A DNA stretch of 64,000 nt from Pseudomonas sp. (GCF_030698175.1 NZ_JAUYNT010000017.1:124001-188000); one strand, 5' to 3'; numbered from the stretch's first letter, positions 53,963-63,322 are shown. A program made the numbers and translations. The notes: generated by a model from the sequence alone, not told the origin.

Positions 53963-54637
53963 ATGAAATTCTATAAAGCCGAATTTACCCTGGGCGCCAT
54001 TTTGCTCGGCCTGTTTTTGGCGGTTTGTTATTGGCAGGCGCCGGGCCATGTGCTGAGCCAGGCCGAGATCGATACCTACGTGCAGCGCATCGACCAGCTG
54101 GCGCCGCTGCCGGCCGCCGACAAGGCCGAGTTTATCGCCGACCTGCGGGCCTGGGGCGCTGCCGACGATGGCAAGCCGCTGTATATGTTCAATCTGATGC
54201 GTTACCACCAGCAGTTGCAGCCCTTGCCGGGTACCCAGGTCAAGGGCGCCACCCCGGAAGAAACTAATAGTCTCTATGAACAGATGACCATGGGCATTGC
54301 CCTGGTGGCCGGTGTGCAGATGCCGGTGGCCAGCAATGTGCAGGGTGTGCGCCAGGGGCCGACACCAAGCACCAACCTGATCGGCCATGCTGCGGACGCA
54401 GACAACTGGAGCCGCCTGCTGGTGGTGCGTTACCCCAGCCGCCAGGCTTTTTTTGAGCTGGTGAGCAACCCCGAGTACCTGACCAAGATGATGCCGTACA
54501 AGTTCGCCGCGCTGCATGTCGACCTGGTGCCCACCGACGGCGCGGCCATCACCCCGGATGTGCGCCTGCTATTTGGCTTCGCCAGCCTGGTCATTCTGCT
54601 GGCCTTCGGTTGGCTGCGCGCCACCCGCCGCCGTTAA
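53963..54637 (+). CDS. Membrane-anchored DUF1330-like protein
   Basis: The 224-residue protein has one hydrophobic helix at each end (about 8-24 FTLGAILLGLFLAVCYW and 200-217 LLFGFASLVILLAFGWL), so the central part lies on one side of the membrane. The middle (LYMFNLMRYH, and VVRYPSRQAFFELVSNPEYL with HVDLVPTDG) resembles the ferredoxin-like DUF1330/ABM fold. No function is known. AGGA precedes the ATG, 15 bases after the hydrolase. Codon use is like its neighbours. Confidence 0.65.
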   Translation: MKFYKAEFTLGAILLGLFLAVCYWQAPGHVLSQAEIDTYVQRIDQLAPLPAADKAEFIADLRAWGAADDGKPLYMFNLMRYHQQLQPLPGTQVKGATPEETNSLYEQMTMGIALVAGVQMPVASNVQGVRQGPTPSTNLIGHAADADNWSRLLVVRYPSRQAFFELVSNPEYLTKMMPYKFAALHVDLVPTDGAAITPDVRLLFGFASLVILLAFGWLRATRRR

Positions 54638-54667
54638 ACACTCATGCTCGCCCACTCGGAGCCCCCC

Positions 54668-56311
54668 ATGACCAACGCCACCCTCTATTCGACCGGCCTG
54701 GACCAGTGCCAGGCCAATTTCACGGCCTTGTCGCCGCTGTCCTTCCTGGCCCGCGCGGCCCATGTCTACCCTGCGCGCACGGCGGTGATCTACGGTGCGA
54801 TTGAACATTCTTGGGCCAACACCTATGCGCGCTGCCGACGCCTGGCTTCGGCCTTGTGTCAGCATGGCGTGCAGCGCGGCGATACCGTCGCGGTGTTGTT
54901 GCCCAACGTGCCGGCCATGTATGAGGCGCACTTTGGCGTGCCCATGGCGGGCGCGGTACTGAACACCCTGAATACCCGCCTGGACGCCGAGGCCATCGCC
55001 TTTATGCTGCAGCACGGCGAGGCCAAGGTGCTGCTCACCGACCGCGAGTTTGCCCCGTTGGTGGAGCAAGCGCTGAATATGCTGTCCGGTGCGCGGCCGC
55101 TGGTGGTGGATGTCGACGACTCCAGCTACAGCGGCGGCAAGCTGCTAGGTGAGATCGAATACGAGGCCTTTCTCGCCGCAGGTGATCCGCAGTTCGCCTG
55201 GCAACTGCCGCCCGATGAATGGGACGCCATCTCGCTCAACTACACCTCGGGCACCACCGGTAATCCCAAGGGAGTGGTCTATCACCACCGCGGCGCTTAC
55301 CTGAATGCCACCAGCAATTTGCTCTCGTGGAACATGCCGGCGCACGCCACCTATCTATGGACCTTGCCGATGTTTCATTGCAACGGCTGGTGCTTCCCCT
55401 GGACCCTGGCGGCGAATGCTGGCACCAATATCTGCCTGCGGCGCATCGATGCGGCGGCGGTGTTCGAGCTGATCCGCACGCATCAGGTCAGTCATTACTG
55501 CGGCGCACCGATCGTTCACAACCTGCTGATCAACGCCCCCGAGGCGCTGCGGGCCGGCATCAACCATCAGGTGCATTGCCTGATCGCCGGCGCGGCGCCG
55601 CCGGCTGCGGTGATCGAGGGCATGGAGCGGATTGGCTTTAACCTGACCCATGTCTATGGTCTGACCGAAACCTACGGCCCGGCCTCGGTGTGCGCCAAGC
55701 ACGAGGCCTGGCAGCAGCTGCCGATTGGCGAGCGGGCCGAGCGCAACGGCCGCCAGGGCGTGGCTTATCACCTGCAGGAGGCGATCAGCGTGCTCGACCC
55801 GCTAACCCTGCAGCCGGTGCCCTGGGATGGCGAGACCATGGGCGAGGTGATGTTTCGCGGCAATATCGTGATGAAGGGCTACTTGAAGAACCCGACCGCC
55901 ACAGCGGAAGCCTTCAGCGGCGGCTGGTTTCGCACCGGTGATCTGGCAGTGATGCAGCCCGATGGTTACGTGAAGATCAAGGATCGCTCCAAGGACGTGA
56001 TCATTTCCGGTGGTGAAAATATCTCCTCGCTGGAAGTTGAGGAGGCGCTCTATCGCCACCCGGCCGTGCTGCTCGCCGCCGTGGTGGCGCAACCCGACGC
56101 CACCTGGGGCGAAGTGCCCTGTGCCTTTGTCGAACTGAAGGAGGGCGGACAGGTGAGTGAGCAAGCGTTGATCGAGCATTGCCGCATGCTGCTGGCGCGC
56201 TTCAAGGTGCCCAAGCGCGTGGTGTTCGGCGAGCTGCCGAAAACCTCCACCGGCAAAATTCAAAAGTTCGCCCTGCGTGCGCAACTGCATTCGGCCGAGG
56301 CGATTGGCTGA
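54668..56311 (+). CDS. Acyl-CoA synthetase (AMP-forming, FadD-type)
   Basis: This 547-residue ANL enzyme has LNYTSGTTGNPKGVVYHHRG (A3 motif, about 190), LPMFHCNGWCFPW, HVYGLTETYGPAS (A5), WFRTGDLAVMQPDGYVKIKD (A7/A8), SKDVIISGGENISSLEVEE and the C-terminal Lys in KTSTGKIQKFALR. Close in pattern to medium/long-chain or aromatic acyl-CoA synthetases of the DmdB/FadD group. GGAG precedes ATG 54668; an in-frame ATG at 54644 is rejected as weaker. In the operon it would activate the acid made by the dehydrogenases. Confidence 0.9.
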   Translation: MTNATLYSTGLDQCQANFTALSPLSFLARAAHVYPARTAVIYGAIEHSWANTYARCRRLASALCQHGVQRGDTVAVLLPNVPAMYEAHFGVPMAGAVLNTLNTRLDAEAIAFMLQHGEAKVLLTDREFAPLVEQALNMLSGARPLVVDVDDSSYSGGKLLGEIEYEAFLAAGDPQFAWQLPPDEWDAISLNYTSGTTGNPKGVVYHHRGAYLNATSNLLSWNMPAHATYLWTLPMFHCNGWCFPWTLAANAGTNICLRRIDAAAVFELIRTHQVSHYCGAPIVHNLLINAPEALRAGINHQVHCLIAGAAPPAAVIEGMERIGFNLTHVYGLTETYGPASVCAKHEAWQQLPIGERAERNGRQGVAYHLQEAISVLDPLTLQPVPWDGETMGEVMFRGNIVMKGYLKNPTATAEAFSGGWFRTGDLAVMQPDGYVKIKDRSKDVIISGGENISSLEVEEALYRHPAVLLAAVVAQPDATWGEVPCAFVELKEGGQVSEQALIEHCRMLLARFKVPKRVVFGELPKTSTGKIQKFALRAQLHSAEAIG

Positions 56312-56370
56312 GTGCCGATCGACTGCATACCGAACAGCGAAAATCCAACTCACATCAGCGGATGCAACCC

Positions 56371-57129
56371 ATGAGCAACGATGCAGCTTCCACCGTGGTT
56401 ATCACCGGCGCTTCATCTGGTATCGGCCGTGAACTGGCTTTGGAAATGGCCCGCCGCGGCCATGCCCTGGGCCTCGCCGCCCGCCGCCTGCCGCTGCTGG
56501 AACAGTTGCGCGACGAGCTGCATGTCAGCTTTGGCAAGCAGCTGCGGATCGAACTGGCCACGTTGGATGTCTGTCAAATAGACAGTATCGGGCCGACCTT
56601 ACAGGAGCTGTTCACGCGCCTAGGCGGCGTCGACATCATGGTGGTCAATGCCGGCGCCAATGACATGACGGGCATCGGTCGGGGCGATCTGGCTCAGGAG
56701 CTGGACCTGATTCAGACCAATCTATCCGGCGCCATCGCCACCATCAATGCGGCCACGGCCCACTTTCTGGAGCGCGGCAAGGGCCACATAGTCGGCATCT
56801 CATCGCTGGCCGCACTGCAGCCGATTCCCCGTCAGGCGGCCTATTGCGCCAGCAAGGCCGGTTTCAAGATGTACCTTGATGCGGCGCGTATCGAGCTAAA
56901 GCGCAAAGGCATTCTGGTCAGCAATATCCTGCCCGGCTATATCGCCACCGACATAGTCGAGGGGGTGGACATCGGCAAATTACCCTTCGCGATTCCGGCC
57001 GCGCAGGCCGCCCGCGAGATGGCGCGGCTGATCGAGAAGCGGGTGAAGTCAGGTGTGGTGCCAGCCTTCCCGTGGAAGTTGGTGCGGCCTTTTCTCGGTC
57101 ACTTGCCCGAGTTTATGGCCAAGTACTAG
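56371..57129 (+). CDS. SDR family oxidoreductase
   Basis: This 252-residue classical short-chain dehydrogenase has VVITGASSGIGRELALEMA (cofactor loop, about 12), VVNAGAN and the catalytic ISSLAALQPIPRQAAYCASKAG (Ser, Tyr, Lys). ARR after the second strand (LGLAARRLPLL) suggests NADP(H). The C-terminus (RPFLGHLPEFMAKY) is of the longer membrane-proximal type. ATG 56371 is preceded by another in-frame ATG at 56362; either is possible. It is last in the ADH operon, 59 bases after the synthetase, and is convergent with the AraC 2 gene. Confidence 0.85.
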   Translation: MSNDAASTVVITGASSGIGRELALEMARRGHALGLAARRLPLLEQLRDELHVSFGKQLRIELATLDVCQIDSIGPTLQELFTRLGGVDIMVVNAGANDMTGIGRGDLAQELDLIQTNLSGAIATINAATAHFLERGKGHIVGISSLAALQPIPRQAAYCASKAGFKMYLDAARIELKRKGILVSNILPGYIATDIVEGVDIGKLPFAIPAAQAAREMARLIEKRVKSGVVPAFPWKLVRPFLGHLPEFMAKY

Positions 57130-57160
57130 GGCTGAATTACCCGCTTGCACAGTGCCCGTA

Positions 57161-58150
57161 TCAACTCAGTCGCAAGCCCCGTGGACTCTGTCCGTACCAG
57201 CGCCGACAAGCCCGCGTCAGTGCGCTGGTTTCGCAAAAGCCGAGCAGCTCGGCAATAGCCGCGATGGGCAGTTCGGACTGGCGTAAATATTTCAACGCCA
57301 GGTCCGCGCGCACCGCATCCAGGAGCGCGCTAAAGCTGGTGTTTTCCTTGATCAGATAGCGCTGCAGGCTACGCGTCGACAGGTTCAAGACTTTCGCCAC
57401 ACACACCACGTCGCAAGTTGCGACGGACATCAGCGAACGAATCGCGGACTCGGTTTTGCTTCTGAACAACTCTGGCAGTTGTTTGCATTGGGCCGTGAAC
57501 CGTGAGGCGAGCATCCGATGGGTCGCGCTGTCACCCGAACCATAGGCCGCCGCGAGCATTGCGCCATCAATAAACAGCGCATTGCGATCGGCACTAAAGG
57601 TGATGTGATTGCCGAAAACTTGCCGATGCAAGCGCAGATCCTGCGGCGGACCGTGCCGAAAAAAAACCTGCGGGGGCTTCCAGTTCGAAGTGCTTTTGCA
57701 TAACTCGTTCACCAGGATGGCGATGCCCAGCTCCGTGGTATGCCGGTCTGCGGCGCCCGCTCCAGCCGCCAGCTCATAATTCATCAGCAAGCCGCCTTTG
57801 GAGGATTCCAGCGAGAGCAACACACCAGTGGTATGCAAGAAAAACACTCGGGCGAGATCCTCGAGCATTTCACCCACAGTGGTTGAGCTTTGCACCAAGG
57901 ACCAGAGTGGTCCCAGCAAGGACATGTCTTGCCGCTGCGCCAAGCGCAGGCCGAAATTATCACAGCCGCAATGCGCCGCTGCCGACTCAAGAAAGCGGAC
58001 TACCGCAGCGGTGGGCACCGGGAACTCGGGATCACTAAAGGCCGCGGCGTCGATACCGGCGGCTTGAGCCAGCGCGCTTGCATCAGCGCCGAGCTCGGCA
58101 ATCAATTGTGGGGCGCCAACCAAGGCGCCGCTACGGACCCAGGCGCTCAT
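57161..58150 (-). CDS. AraC-family transcriptional regulator (island regulator 2)
   Basis: The 329-residue protein has an N-terminal PF12625-type ligand domain (PTAAVVRFLESAAAHCGCDN, FGLRLAQRQDMSLLGPLWSL) and C-terminal HTH pair (VAKVLNLSTRSLQRYLIKEN, then IAAIAELLGFCETSALTRAC) ending WYGQSPRGLRLS. ATG 58150 was chosen; a TTG at 58162 is the only extension. It is divergent from a small membrane protein and the cytochrome/propeller gene, its likely targets. Confidence 0.88.
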   Translation of the reverse strand: MSAWVRSGALVGAPQLIAELGADASALAQAAGIDAAAFSDPEFPVPTAAVVRFLESAAAHCGCDNFGLRLAQRQDMSLLGPLWSLVQSSTTVGEMLEDLARVFFLHTTGVLLSLESSKGGLLMNYELAAGAGAADRHTTELGIAILVNELCKSTSNWKPPQVFFRHGPPQDLRLHRQVFGNHITFSADRNALFIDGAMLAAAYGSGDSATHRMLASRFTAQCKQLPELFRSKTESAIRSLMSVATCDVVCVAKVLNLSTRSLQRYLIKENTSFSALLDAVRADLALKYLRQSELPIAAIAELLGFCETSALTRACRRWYGQSPRGLRLS

Positions 58151-58195
58151 CGCGAACCGCAAAAAGAGTTGATTGTCATGGATACACCCTGGTGA

Positions 58196-58218
58196 GATTG
58201 GCGCGCAAAGTCAACTTT
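58196..58218 (+). promoter_or_regulatory. Candidate AraC site in the divergent AraC 2 gap
   Basis: GATTGGCGCGCAAAGTCAAC and the next three T bases match the AraC 1 element (GATTGGCGTGAAATATAAAG and TTT at 46482-46504) at 16 of 23 positions by hand count, at a similar distance from the regulator start. Confidence 0.4.
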
Positions 58219-58272
58219 CCGCCTAGCCGAATCATTAAAGTGAATGCTCCTGATCAATCTTAGGGGCTCACG

Positions 58273-58662
58273 ATGAAATCCGCGATCCGTCCGACCCAGG
58301 CAGCGCTGTTCGCAGCCTTGCTACTCGCTTGCAGCATTTTTATGGCCATTCTAGGTATGAGTGCCAGTGGCTATTTCGTTCCCGCCGTCTGCTTGTTTCT
58401 GCAGGCCGTGCTGCTGTGGCGCGGGCGCGCTTTCAAACTGTTTGAATGGGTCATGTTGCTCAATCAACTCAGCGGTCTGGTGTTGATCCTGATGCTATGG
58501 CTGGGTGGCGGTTTGGGTGATTTCAAGCTGGATATCGCCGGCGCCATGCTGCTGCTCAATCTGCTCACTGGCGGACCGCTGATGTCCTTGCTGTCCATCG
58601 CCATCCTTGGCTCGCTGCGCCTGAGCAAGCCGCTCCCGGAGTGGTTTCAAGCACGCGCTTGA
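58273..58662 (+). CDS. Small four-helix membrane protein of unknown function
   Basis: The 129-residue protein has four hydrophobic stretches (about 10-30, 34-50, 56-76, 86-110), a basic N-terminus and short loops; the ends RLSKPLPEWFQARA. No family is recognised. AGGGG lies upstream of the ATG. It is 52 bases before the secreted haem/propeller gene and likely co-transcribed from the AraC 2 divergent promoter. It could anchor or deliver electrons from the next protein; that is speculation. Confidence 0.6.
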   Translation: MKSAIRPTQAALFAALLLACSIFMAILGMSASGYFVPAVCLFLQAVLLWRGRAFKLFEWVMLLNQLSGLVLILMLWLGGGLGDFKLDIAGAMLLLNLLTGGPLMSLLSIAILGSLRLSKPLPEWFQARA

Positions 58663-58714
58663 ACCTTTGCCCAGCATGCACAGCAAATTGAAAACACCAT
58701 CAGGGAACGCAACC

Positions 58715-60535
58715 ATGAACCCAAATCACTTTATCCATTCCACGCTGCGGATTTGCCTGGCCCTCGCCGGCCTTTTTGGCCTGGTCGGCAGCGCTCACGC
58801 GGCATCCTTTACCGGCACGGTTCACCTGCCCGACGGCAAGCCCGCCTTTGGCGCCATGGTCACGGTGTTTGATGCGACCAAGCAAAAGCGCGAGACGGTC
58901 TATACCGATGCCCAGGGTCAGTACAGCATCCGCACCGGGTATGCCGGTGCGCTGGACATCCGCGTGCGGCAGGCAAACTACGCAGACAATCGCATCACCC
59001 AGACTGTGGAGCTCGATGAGTTGGCCCACGTCGATCTACCGCTCATGCCTTTTGCTAACGCCATGGCCGCCTCCGATGCACTGGCAGCCTCGGCGCACAA
59101 CGCCAAACTGCCCTGGAAAGAAATCAAAGACCGCGCGCCCTTCGTCAGTCAGTGCAACTACTGTCACCAGATGGGCAATTCGACCACGCGCGTACCGCGC
59201 AGTCATGACCAGTGGATCGAGACCATCACCAAGATGGAAGGCATTCTGGCCATGCCGTCGGCCGCGCAAAAAGAGAATTTTGCTGATGTGCTGAGTCGCG
59301 GTTTTGACGGCAAACCCGTACAGGCCCTGCACAATTACGGCGCCAGCGCCGAACTGGCACGGGCCAAGGTGGAGGAATGGCTGATTGGTGATGCCATGTC
59401 CTTTATTCACGATGCTGACGTGATGCGTGATCAGAAGGTCTACGGCACCGATGAGGGCCACGACATTCTTTGGGTGCTGGACCGCAAGACCGGCAAGATC
59501 GAGCAGAATCATCTGCCCGACGTCGACCTGCCGCGCGGTGGCAAATTTTCTGGCATGGCCTTACCCATTGGCGTGTTTACCGGCAAGCACGGCCCGCACA
59601 GCATGGGCGAAACCAGCGACGGGCGGATTTGGTTCACCAACTCACTGTCCAGCACCTTGATGTCGTTCGATCCACTGACGAAGGCCTTCAAGAGCTATCC
59701 GGTCGGCCACGATGCCTTGTACCCCCACACACTGCGCGTCGATAAGAACGACGTGGTGTGGTTCACCATTGTCGCCTCGAACCAGATGGGCCGTTTCGAT
59801 CCAAAAACGGAAACCATGACCGTCATCGGCTTACCGCACAACGGCGTCCTACGCTGGATAAGCGACACCCTGTTCCCGACACTGCTGCGTTTGTCGTCCT
59901 GGGTTCCAGATGAAGCCTTGATGATCAACCTGTCGCATCACCGCTTCTTCGGCGAAAAGATCATGGCCTTCCCCTATGGCATCGACGTCAATCCGCTGGA
60001 TGGCAGCATCTGGTATGCCAAACTCTACGCCAGCAAGATCGGCCGTATCGACGCCAACACCCTGGAAATCACCGAGTACGACACGCCGCTCAAGGGCCCA
60101 CGGCGGCCGCGCTTCGATGCCCAAGGCATCTTCTGGATTCCGGCCTTCGATGAAAACGCGCTGATGCGCTTCGACCCCGCGACCAAGGCCTTTGAAACCT
60201 ACAAGATTCCAGCCGTGGCCGAGGGTGAGTACGAAACGCCCTATGCCCTGAACGTCGACCGCAAAACCGGCGACATCTGGATGGCGGCGAATAACTCGGA
60301 CCGGATCTTGCGCTTCACCCCGGCGAGCAAAACTTTCCAGAGCTACGCCAGTCCAACACGGGTGACGGTGCTGCGCGATTTTGCCTTCACCGAAGACGGC
60401 CGCGTCTGTTCCAGCTCATCGAACTTGCCGGCCTACGCCATCGAAGACATGCGCCCGTCGATTATCTGTATCGACCCCACGGGGGCCGACAAAGACAAGG
60501 CGGCACTGGCGGCGGCAAGCCAGCCACAGCCCTAA
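58715..60535 (+). CDS. Secreted one-haem Vgb-type beta-propeller with carboxypeptidase-regulatory domain
   Basis: The 606-residue protein has a signal peptide (1-29, LALAGLFGLVGSAHA), a carboxypeptidase-regulatory-like beta-sandwich (about 32-110, GTVHLPDGKPAFGAMVTVFD), a c-type haem motif CNYCH (147-151), a helical linker and a C-terminal propeller like virginiamycin B lyase (about 225-590) with repeated blades such as GRIWFTNSLSSTLMSFDPLT, GSIWYAKLYASKIGRID and GDIWMAANNSDRILRF. A linked haem and propeller suggests a periplasmic redox or binding protein; the virginiamycin lyase reaction is not implied. AGGGA lies before ATG 58715. Confidence 0.78.
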   Translation: MNPNHFIHSTLRICLALAGLFGLVGSAHAASFTGTVHLPDGKPAFGAMVTVFDATKQKRETVYTDAQGQYSIRTGYAGALDIRVRQANYADNRITQTVELDELAHVDLPLMPFANAMAASDALAASAHNAKLPWKEIKDRAPFVSQCNYCHQMGNSTTRVPRSHDQWIETITKMEGILAMPSAAQKENFADVLSRGFDGKPVQALHNYGASAELARAKVEEWLIGDAMSFIHDADVMRDQKVYGTDEGHDILWVLDRKTGKIEQNHLPDVDLPRGGKFSGMALPIGVFTGKHGPHSMGETSDGRIWFTNSLSSTLMSFDPLTKAFKSYPVGHDALYPHTLRVDKNDVVWFTIVASNQMGRFDPKTETMTVIGLPHNGVLRWISDTLFPTLLRLSSWVPDEALMINLSHHRFFGEKIMAFPYGIDVNPLDGSIWYAKLYASKIGRIDANTLEITEYDTPLKGPRRPRFDAQGIFWIPAFDENALMRFDPATKAFETYKIPAVAEGEYETPYALNVDRKTGDIWMAANNSDRILRFTPASKTFQSYASPTRVTVLRDFAFTEDGRVCSSSSNLPAYAIEDMRPSIICIDPTGADKDKAALAAASQPQP

Positions 60536-60571
60536 GCGGCGCACACTCAAACGATTAGTTAGGGAGCAATT

Positions 60572-62008
60572 ATGCGTACTCATCACAACTTCTACATTGA
60601 CGGTCAGTGGGTGGCTCCGGCTGCGGGCGCGGTCACCTTCGACGTCATCAACCCGGCCACTGAACAAGTCGCCGGCAGCATCCTGATGGGCGGCGCCGCC
60701 GACGTTGAGCGGGCGATTACCGCCGCCCACCGGGCCTTCGCTAGCTACTCGCAGACCACCTTGCAATCGCGCATCGAACTGCTGAGCCGGATTACCAGCA
60801 TTTACGAGCGGCGCATGGATGAGATGGCCGCCGCCATCAGCGAGGAAATGGGCGCGCCCTTGCACACCCTGGCCAAGCCGGTGCAAGCCCCCATCGGCTT
60901 GTGGCATCTGCAAACCACGCTGGCGCTGGCCAAGGACTTTCCTTTCGAGAAGCCCCAGGGCACGACGCTGCTGGTGAAAGAGCCGGTCGGCGTTTGCGCG
61001 CTGATTACGCCCTGGAACTGGCCGATGAATCAGGTCGTCTGCAAGGTCGCGCCGGCGCTGCTCACCGGCTGTACTGTGGTGTTGAAACCGAGCGAACTGG
61101 CGCCGTTCTCCTCGCAGATCTTCGCCGAAATACTGCACGAAGCCGGCGTCCCGGCCGGCGTATTCAACATGATCCACGGCGACGGCGCCAAGATCGGCCC
61201 ACTGCTGTCGTCTCATTCGCTGGTAGACATGGTTTCGCTGACCGGCTCAACCCGCGCCGGCGCCTCGGTGGCCCAGAACGCCGCCGAAACCGTCAAGGTG
61301 GTGTCGCTGGAACTCGGCGGTAAGTCGGCCAACATCATTCTCGCCGATGCCGATCTAAACGCCGCAGTAACCCATGGAGTGGTCAGCATGATGAGCAACA
61401 CCGGGCAGAGCTGCAACGCGCCGTCGCGGATGTTCGTTCCCGCCGCGCGCATTGACGAAGTCGAACAAATCGCCGCCACGGCACTGGCCACGCTGGTCGT
61501 TGGCGACCCGCAAAGTCCGACCACCAGCATCGGCCCGATCGCCAACGAACGCCAGTTCCAGCGGGTACAGGCGTTGATCGCGCAGGGCATCGACGAAGGC
61601 GCCAAGCTGATCGGCGGCGGGTGCGGGCGTCCCGACGGCATCAGCTGCGGCTACTTCGTCAAGCCAACGGTGTTTAGCCGCGCCACCAACCAGATGACCA
61701 TCGCCCGCGAAGAAATCTTCGGCCCGGTGCTGACCATCATTCCCTACCAGAGTATCGACGAAGCCATCGCGATGGCCAACGATACGGTGTATGGCCTCTC
61801 CGGCTACGTGTATGGCGCCAGCGTTGCTAGCGCGTGCAAGGTGGCCAAGCGGCTGCGCACTGGCATGGTCCACCTGAACGGCGCCAGCCTCGATCTGACC
61901 GCGCCCTTCGGCGGTTACAAGCAATCCGGCAGCGGCCGCGAATGGGGCGCTGCGGGGATTGAGGAGTTTCTCGAAACCAAGGCTGTGATGGGTTGCCAGC
62001 CGGCCTGA
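60572..62008 (+). CDS. Aldehyde dehydrogenase (NAD(P)-dependent)
   Basis: The 478-residue enzyme has ITPWNWPMNQVVCKVAPAL (Rossmann entry, about 145), KPSELAPFSSQIFAEI, SLELGGKSANIIL with the catalytic Glu (about 247) and TGQSCNAPSR with the nucleophile Cys (about 281). EEIFGPVLTI and PFGGYKQSGSGREWG are standard. It oxidises an aldehyde to acid. The chain preferred is unknown. AGGGAG lies before ATG 60572, 36 bases after the propeller gene. With the ADH operon it completes alcohol to acid oxidation. The long hairpin at 62026 follows. Confidence 0.92.
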   Translation: MRTHHNFYIDGQWVAPAAGAVTFDVINPATEQVAGSILMGGAADVERAITAAHRAFASYSQTTLQSRIELLSRITSIYERRMDEMAAAISEEMGAPLHTLAKPVQAPIGLWHLQTTLALAKDFPFEKPQGTTLLVKEPVGVCALITPWNWPMNQVVCKVAPALLTGCTVVLKPSELAPFSSQIFAEILHEAGVPAGVFNMIHGDGAKIGPLLSSHSLVDMVSLTGSTRAGASVAQNAAETVKVVSLELGGKSANIILADADLNAAVTHGVVSMMSNTGQSCNAPSRMFVPAARIDEVEQIAATALATLVVGDPQSPTTSIGPIANERQFQRVQALIAQGIDEGAKLIGGGCGRPDGISCGYFVKPTVFSRATNQMTIAREEIFGPVLTIIPYQSIDEAIAMANDTVYGLSGYVYGASVASACKVAKRLRTGMVHLNGASLDLTAPFGGYKQSGSGREWGAAGIEEFLETKAVMGCQPA

Positions 62009-62025
62009 GGCCAGGCCAGGCCAGC

Positions 62026-62064
62026 AACGCACTGCGGCGATAGTGGATATCGCCGCAGTGCGTT
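62026..62064 (+). terminator. 17-bp perfect hairpin after the aldehyde dehydrogenase
   Basis: AACGCACTGCGGCGATA pairs with TATCGCCGCAGTGCGTT across the loop GTGGA. No T-run follows directly (CACACACG); it may mark the transcript end or protect the mRNA. Confidence 0.6.
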
Positions 62065-62160
62065 CACACACGTATTTAATTTGAATATTGCCCATCAGAG
62101 GTAGCCCGATGTTAGGGCTGATGCAGAACCGCCCGCTGCTGATATCGACACTTATCGAGC

Positions 62161-62188
62161 ACGCAGGCTTGCCGTAACAAGCCTGCGT
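62161..62188 (-). terminator. Hairpin downstream of PF10118 copy 2
   Basis: ACGCAGGCTTG pairs perfectly with CAAGCCTGCGT over 11 bp with a 6-base loop, just past the stop of the minus-strand gene. No T-tract. Confidence 0.6.
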
Positions 62189-62195
62189 CGCTGGC

Positions 62196-63053
62196 TCAGC
62201 AGGCCATTGCCGGCGCCGGGTGGGCCTCGGTTACTGCTGCATCGAACTCGGCGCGGTAGGCTTCGACCAGGTGCAGGTTGTTGTGCTGCCAGGGCTGAAA
62301 ACCGTCCTTGTAAAAATCAAGGTAGGCCGGCACCAGCTTGCGGAATATCCCTTCTTTACCCCACAGCCATACCAGGCCATCGCGCCAGATCCGCCAGTTC
62401 CACAGCAGACCGTCGCGCTTGAGCATGTGGATCAGGCCCTTGGTGGTGTCGAAGGTGAAGAAGAAGGTGCTCTGCAACATGGCCCGGCGCAGCAACCAGC
62501 GGCTGCCGTGCACCTGCTGGAACACATCAAAGGCCACGGCCTTGTGCTCGGTCTCCTCCAGCGCGTGCCAGCGCCACAGCTTGGCCACTGTGGGGTCGGC
62601 GCCGCCCATCATTCTTTGGTTGCTCAGCAGAGAGTCGGCCAGAATCGCGGTCAGGTGTTCAACCGCCACGGTTGAGGCCAGTTGCGCCGCCGGTGGCAGA
62701 TGCTTTTGCACAAAGGCCAGGCGCCGCTTGAGGCCACGTTCGAGGTAGTCCACGTCATAGCCAAGTTCACGCAGGCGGGCGCTGTAGTCCAGATGCTCAC
62801 GGCTGTGATGGCCTTCCTGGCCGATAAAGCCGCGGATGTGCTCGTTCAATACCGGGTCGGCGATTTGCTCGCGAAACAGCCGTACCGAGTCGATAAAGAA
62901 GCGCTCGCCATCGGGAAATAACACCGACATGGCGTCGAACAGGTGGGTCTTGAAGGCATCGCCGCCATGCCAGTGGCGCGGCAGCGGGTTGGGCAAGTCA
63001 AAATCCAACTGCCGTGGGCGAATCTGCAAACCATCCGGGGTGCTGCTGACCAT
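62196..63053 (-). CDS. PF10118-type metal-dependent hydrolase-like (ferritin-like) protein, copy 2
   Basis: The 285-residue paralog of the 44416-45252 gene shares RPRQLDFDLPNPLPRHWHGG, RGFIGQEGHHSREHLDY, the AVEHLTAILAD ligand helix, WHALEETEHKAVAFDVFQ and the TTKGLIHMLKRDGLLWNWR region. By eye the 5' halves are about 80% identical at the DNA level. The extra tail (TEAHPAPAMAC) differs. No biochemical role is known to me. The same orientation as copy 1 makes the two a 17-kb-spaced direct repeat around the island. Confidence 0.82.
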   Translation of the reverse strand: MVSSTPDGLQIRPRQLDFDLPNPLPRHWHGGDAFKTHLFDAMSVLFPDGERFFIDSVRLFREQIADPVLNEHIRGFIGQEGHHSREHLDYSARLRELGYDVDYLERGLKRRLAFVQKHLPPAAQLASTVAVEHLTAILADSLLSNQRMMGGADPTVAKLWRWHALEETEHKAVAFDVFQQVHGSRWLLRRAMLQSTFFFTFDTTKGLIHMLKRDGLLWNWRIWRDGLVWLWGKEGIFRKLVPAYLDFYKDGFQPWQHNNLHLVEAYRAEFDAAVTEAHPAPAMAC

Positions 63054-63322
63054 AGAGATTCCCTGCGCGTTGATGGGCCTATTTTATTTGCTATGTATGT
63101 GCCGTTAACTGCTGAAGGGCTATTTGTCGGTCGGGCTTACGCCCAGCTTACGCAACGCCCTGCGCTGCTAATCCAGTCGGTTTTCAGTGCTACTGCTCGG
63201 CGCACGCATGACTGGGGCATTGTTTTCATTTGCCACTATGGGCTTGTTATGGGGGGCTCGCCAAGGTTATCTTCAGCCAATATTTGGGTCATATCTGGCC
63301 ATTAGCACAATAAGAATAAGCC

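Noticed and set aside
58715..60535. Propeller protein as a virginiamycin B lyase resistance enzyme
   Set aside because: Only the fold is shared; the added haem motif, signal peptide and regulatory domain, and the metabolic neighbourhood, argue against antibiotic resistance.
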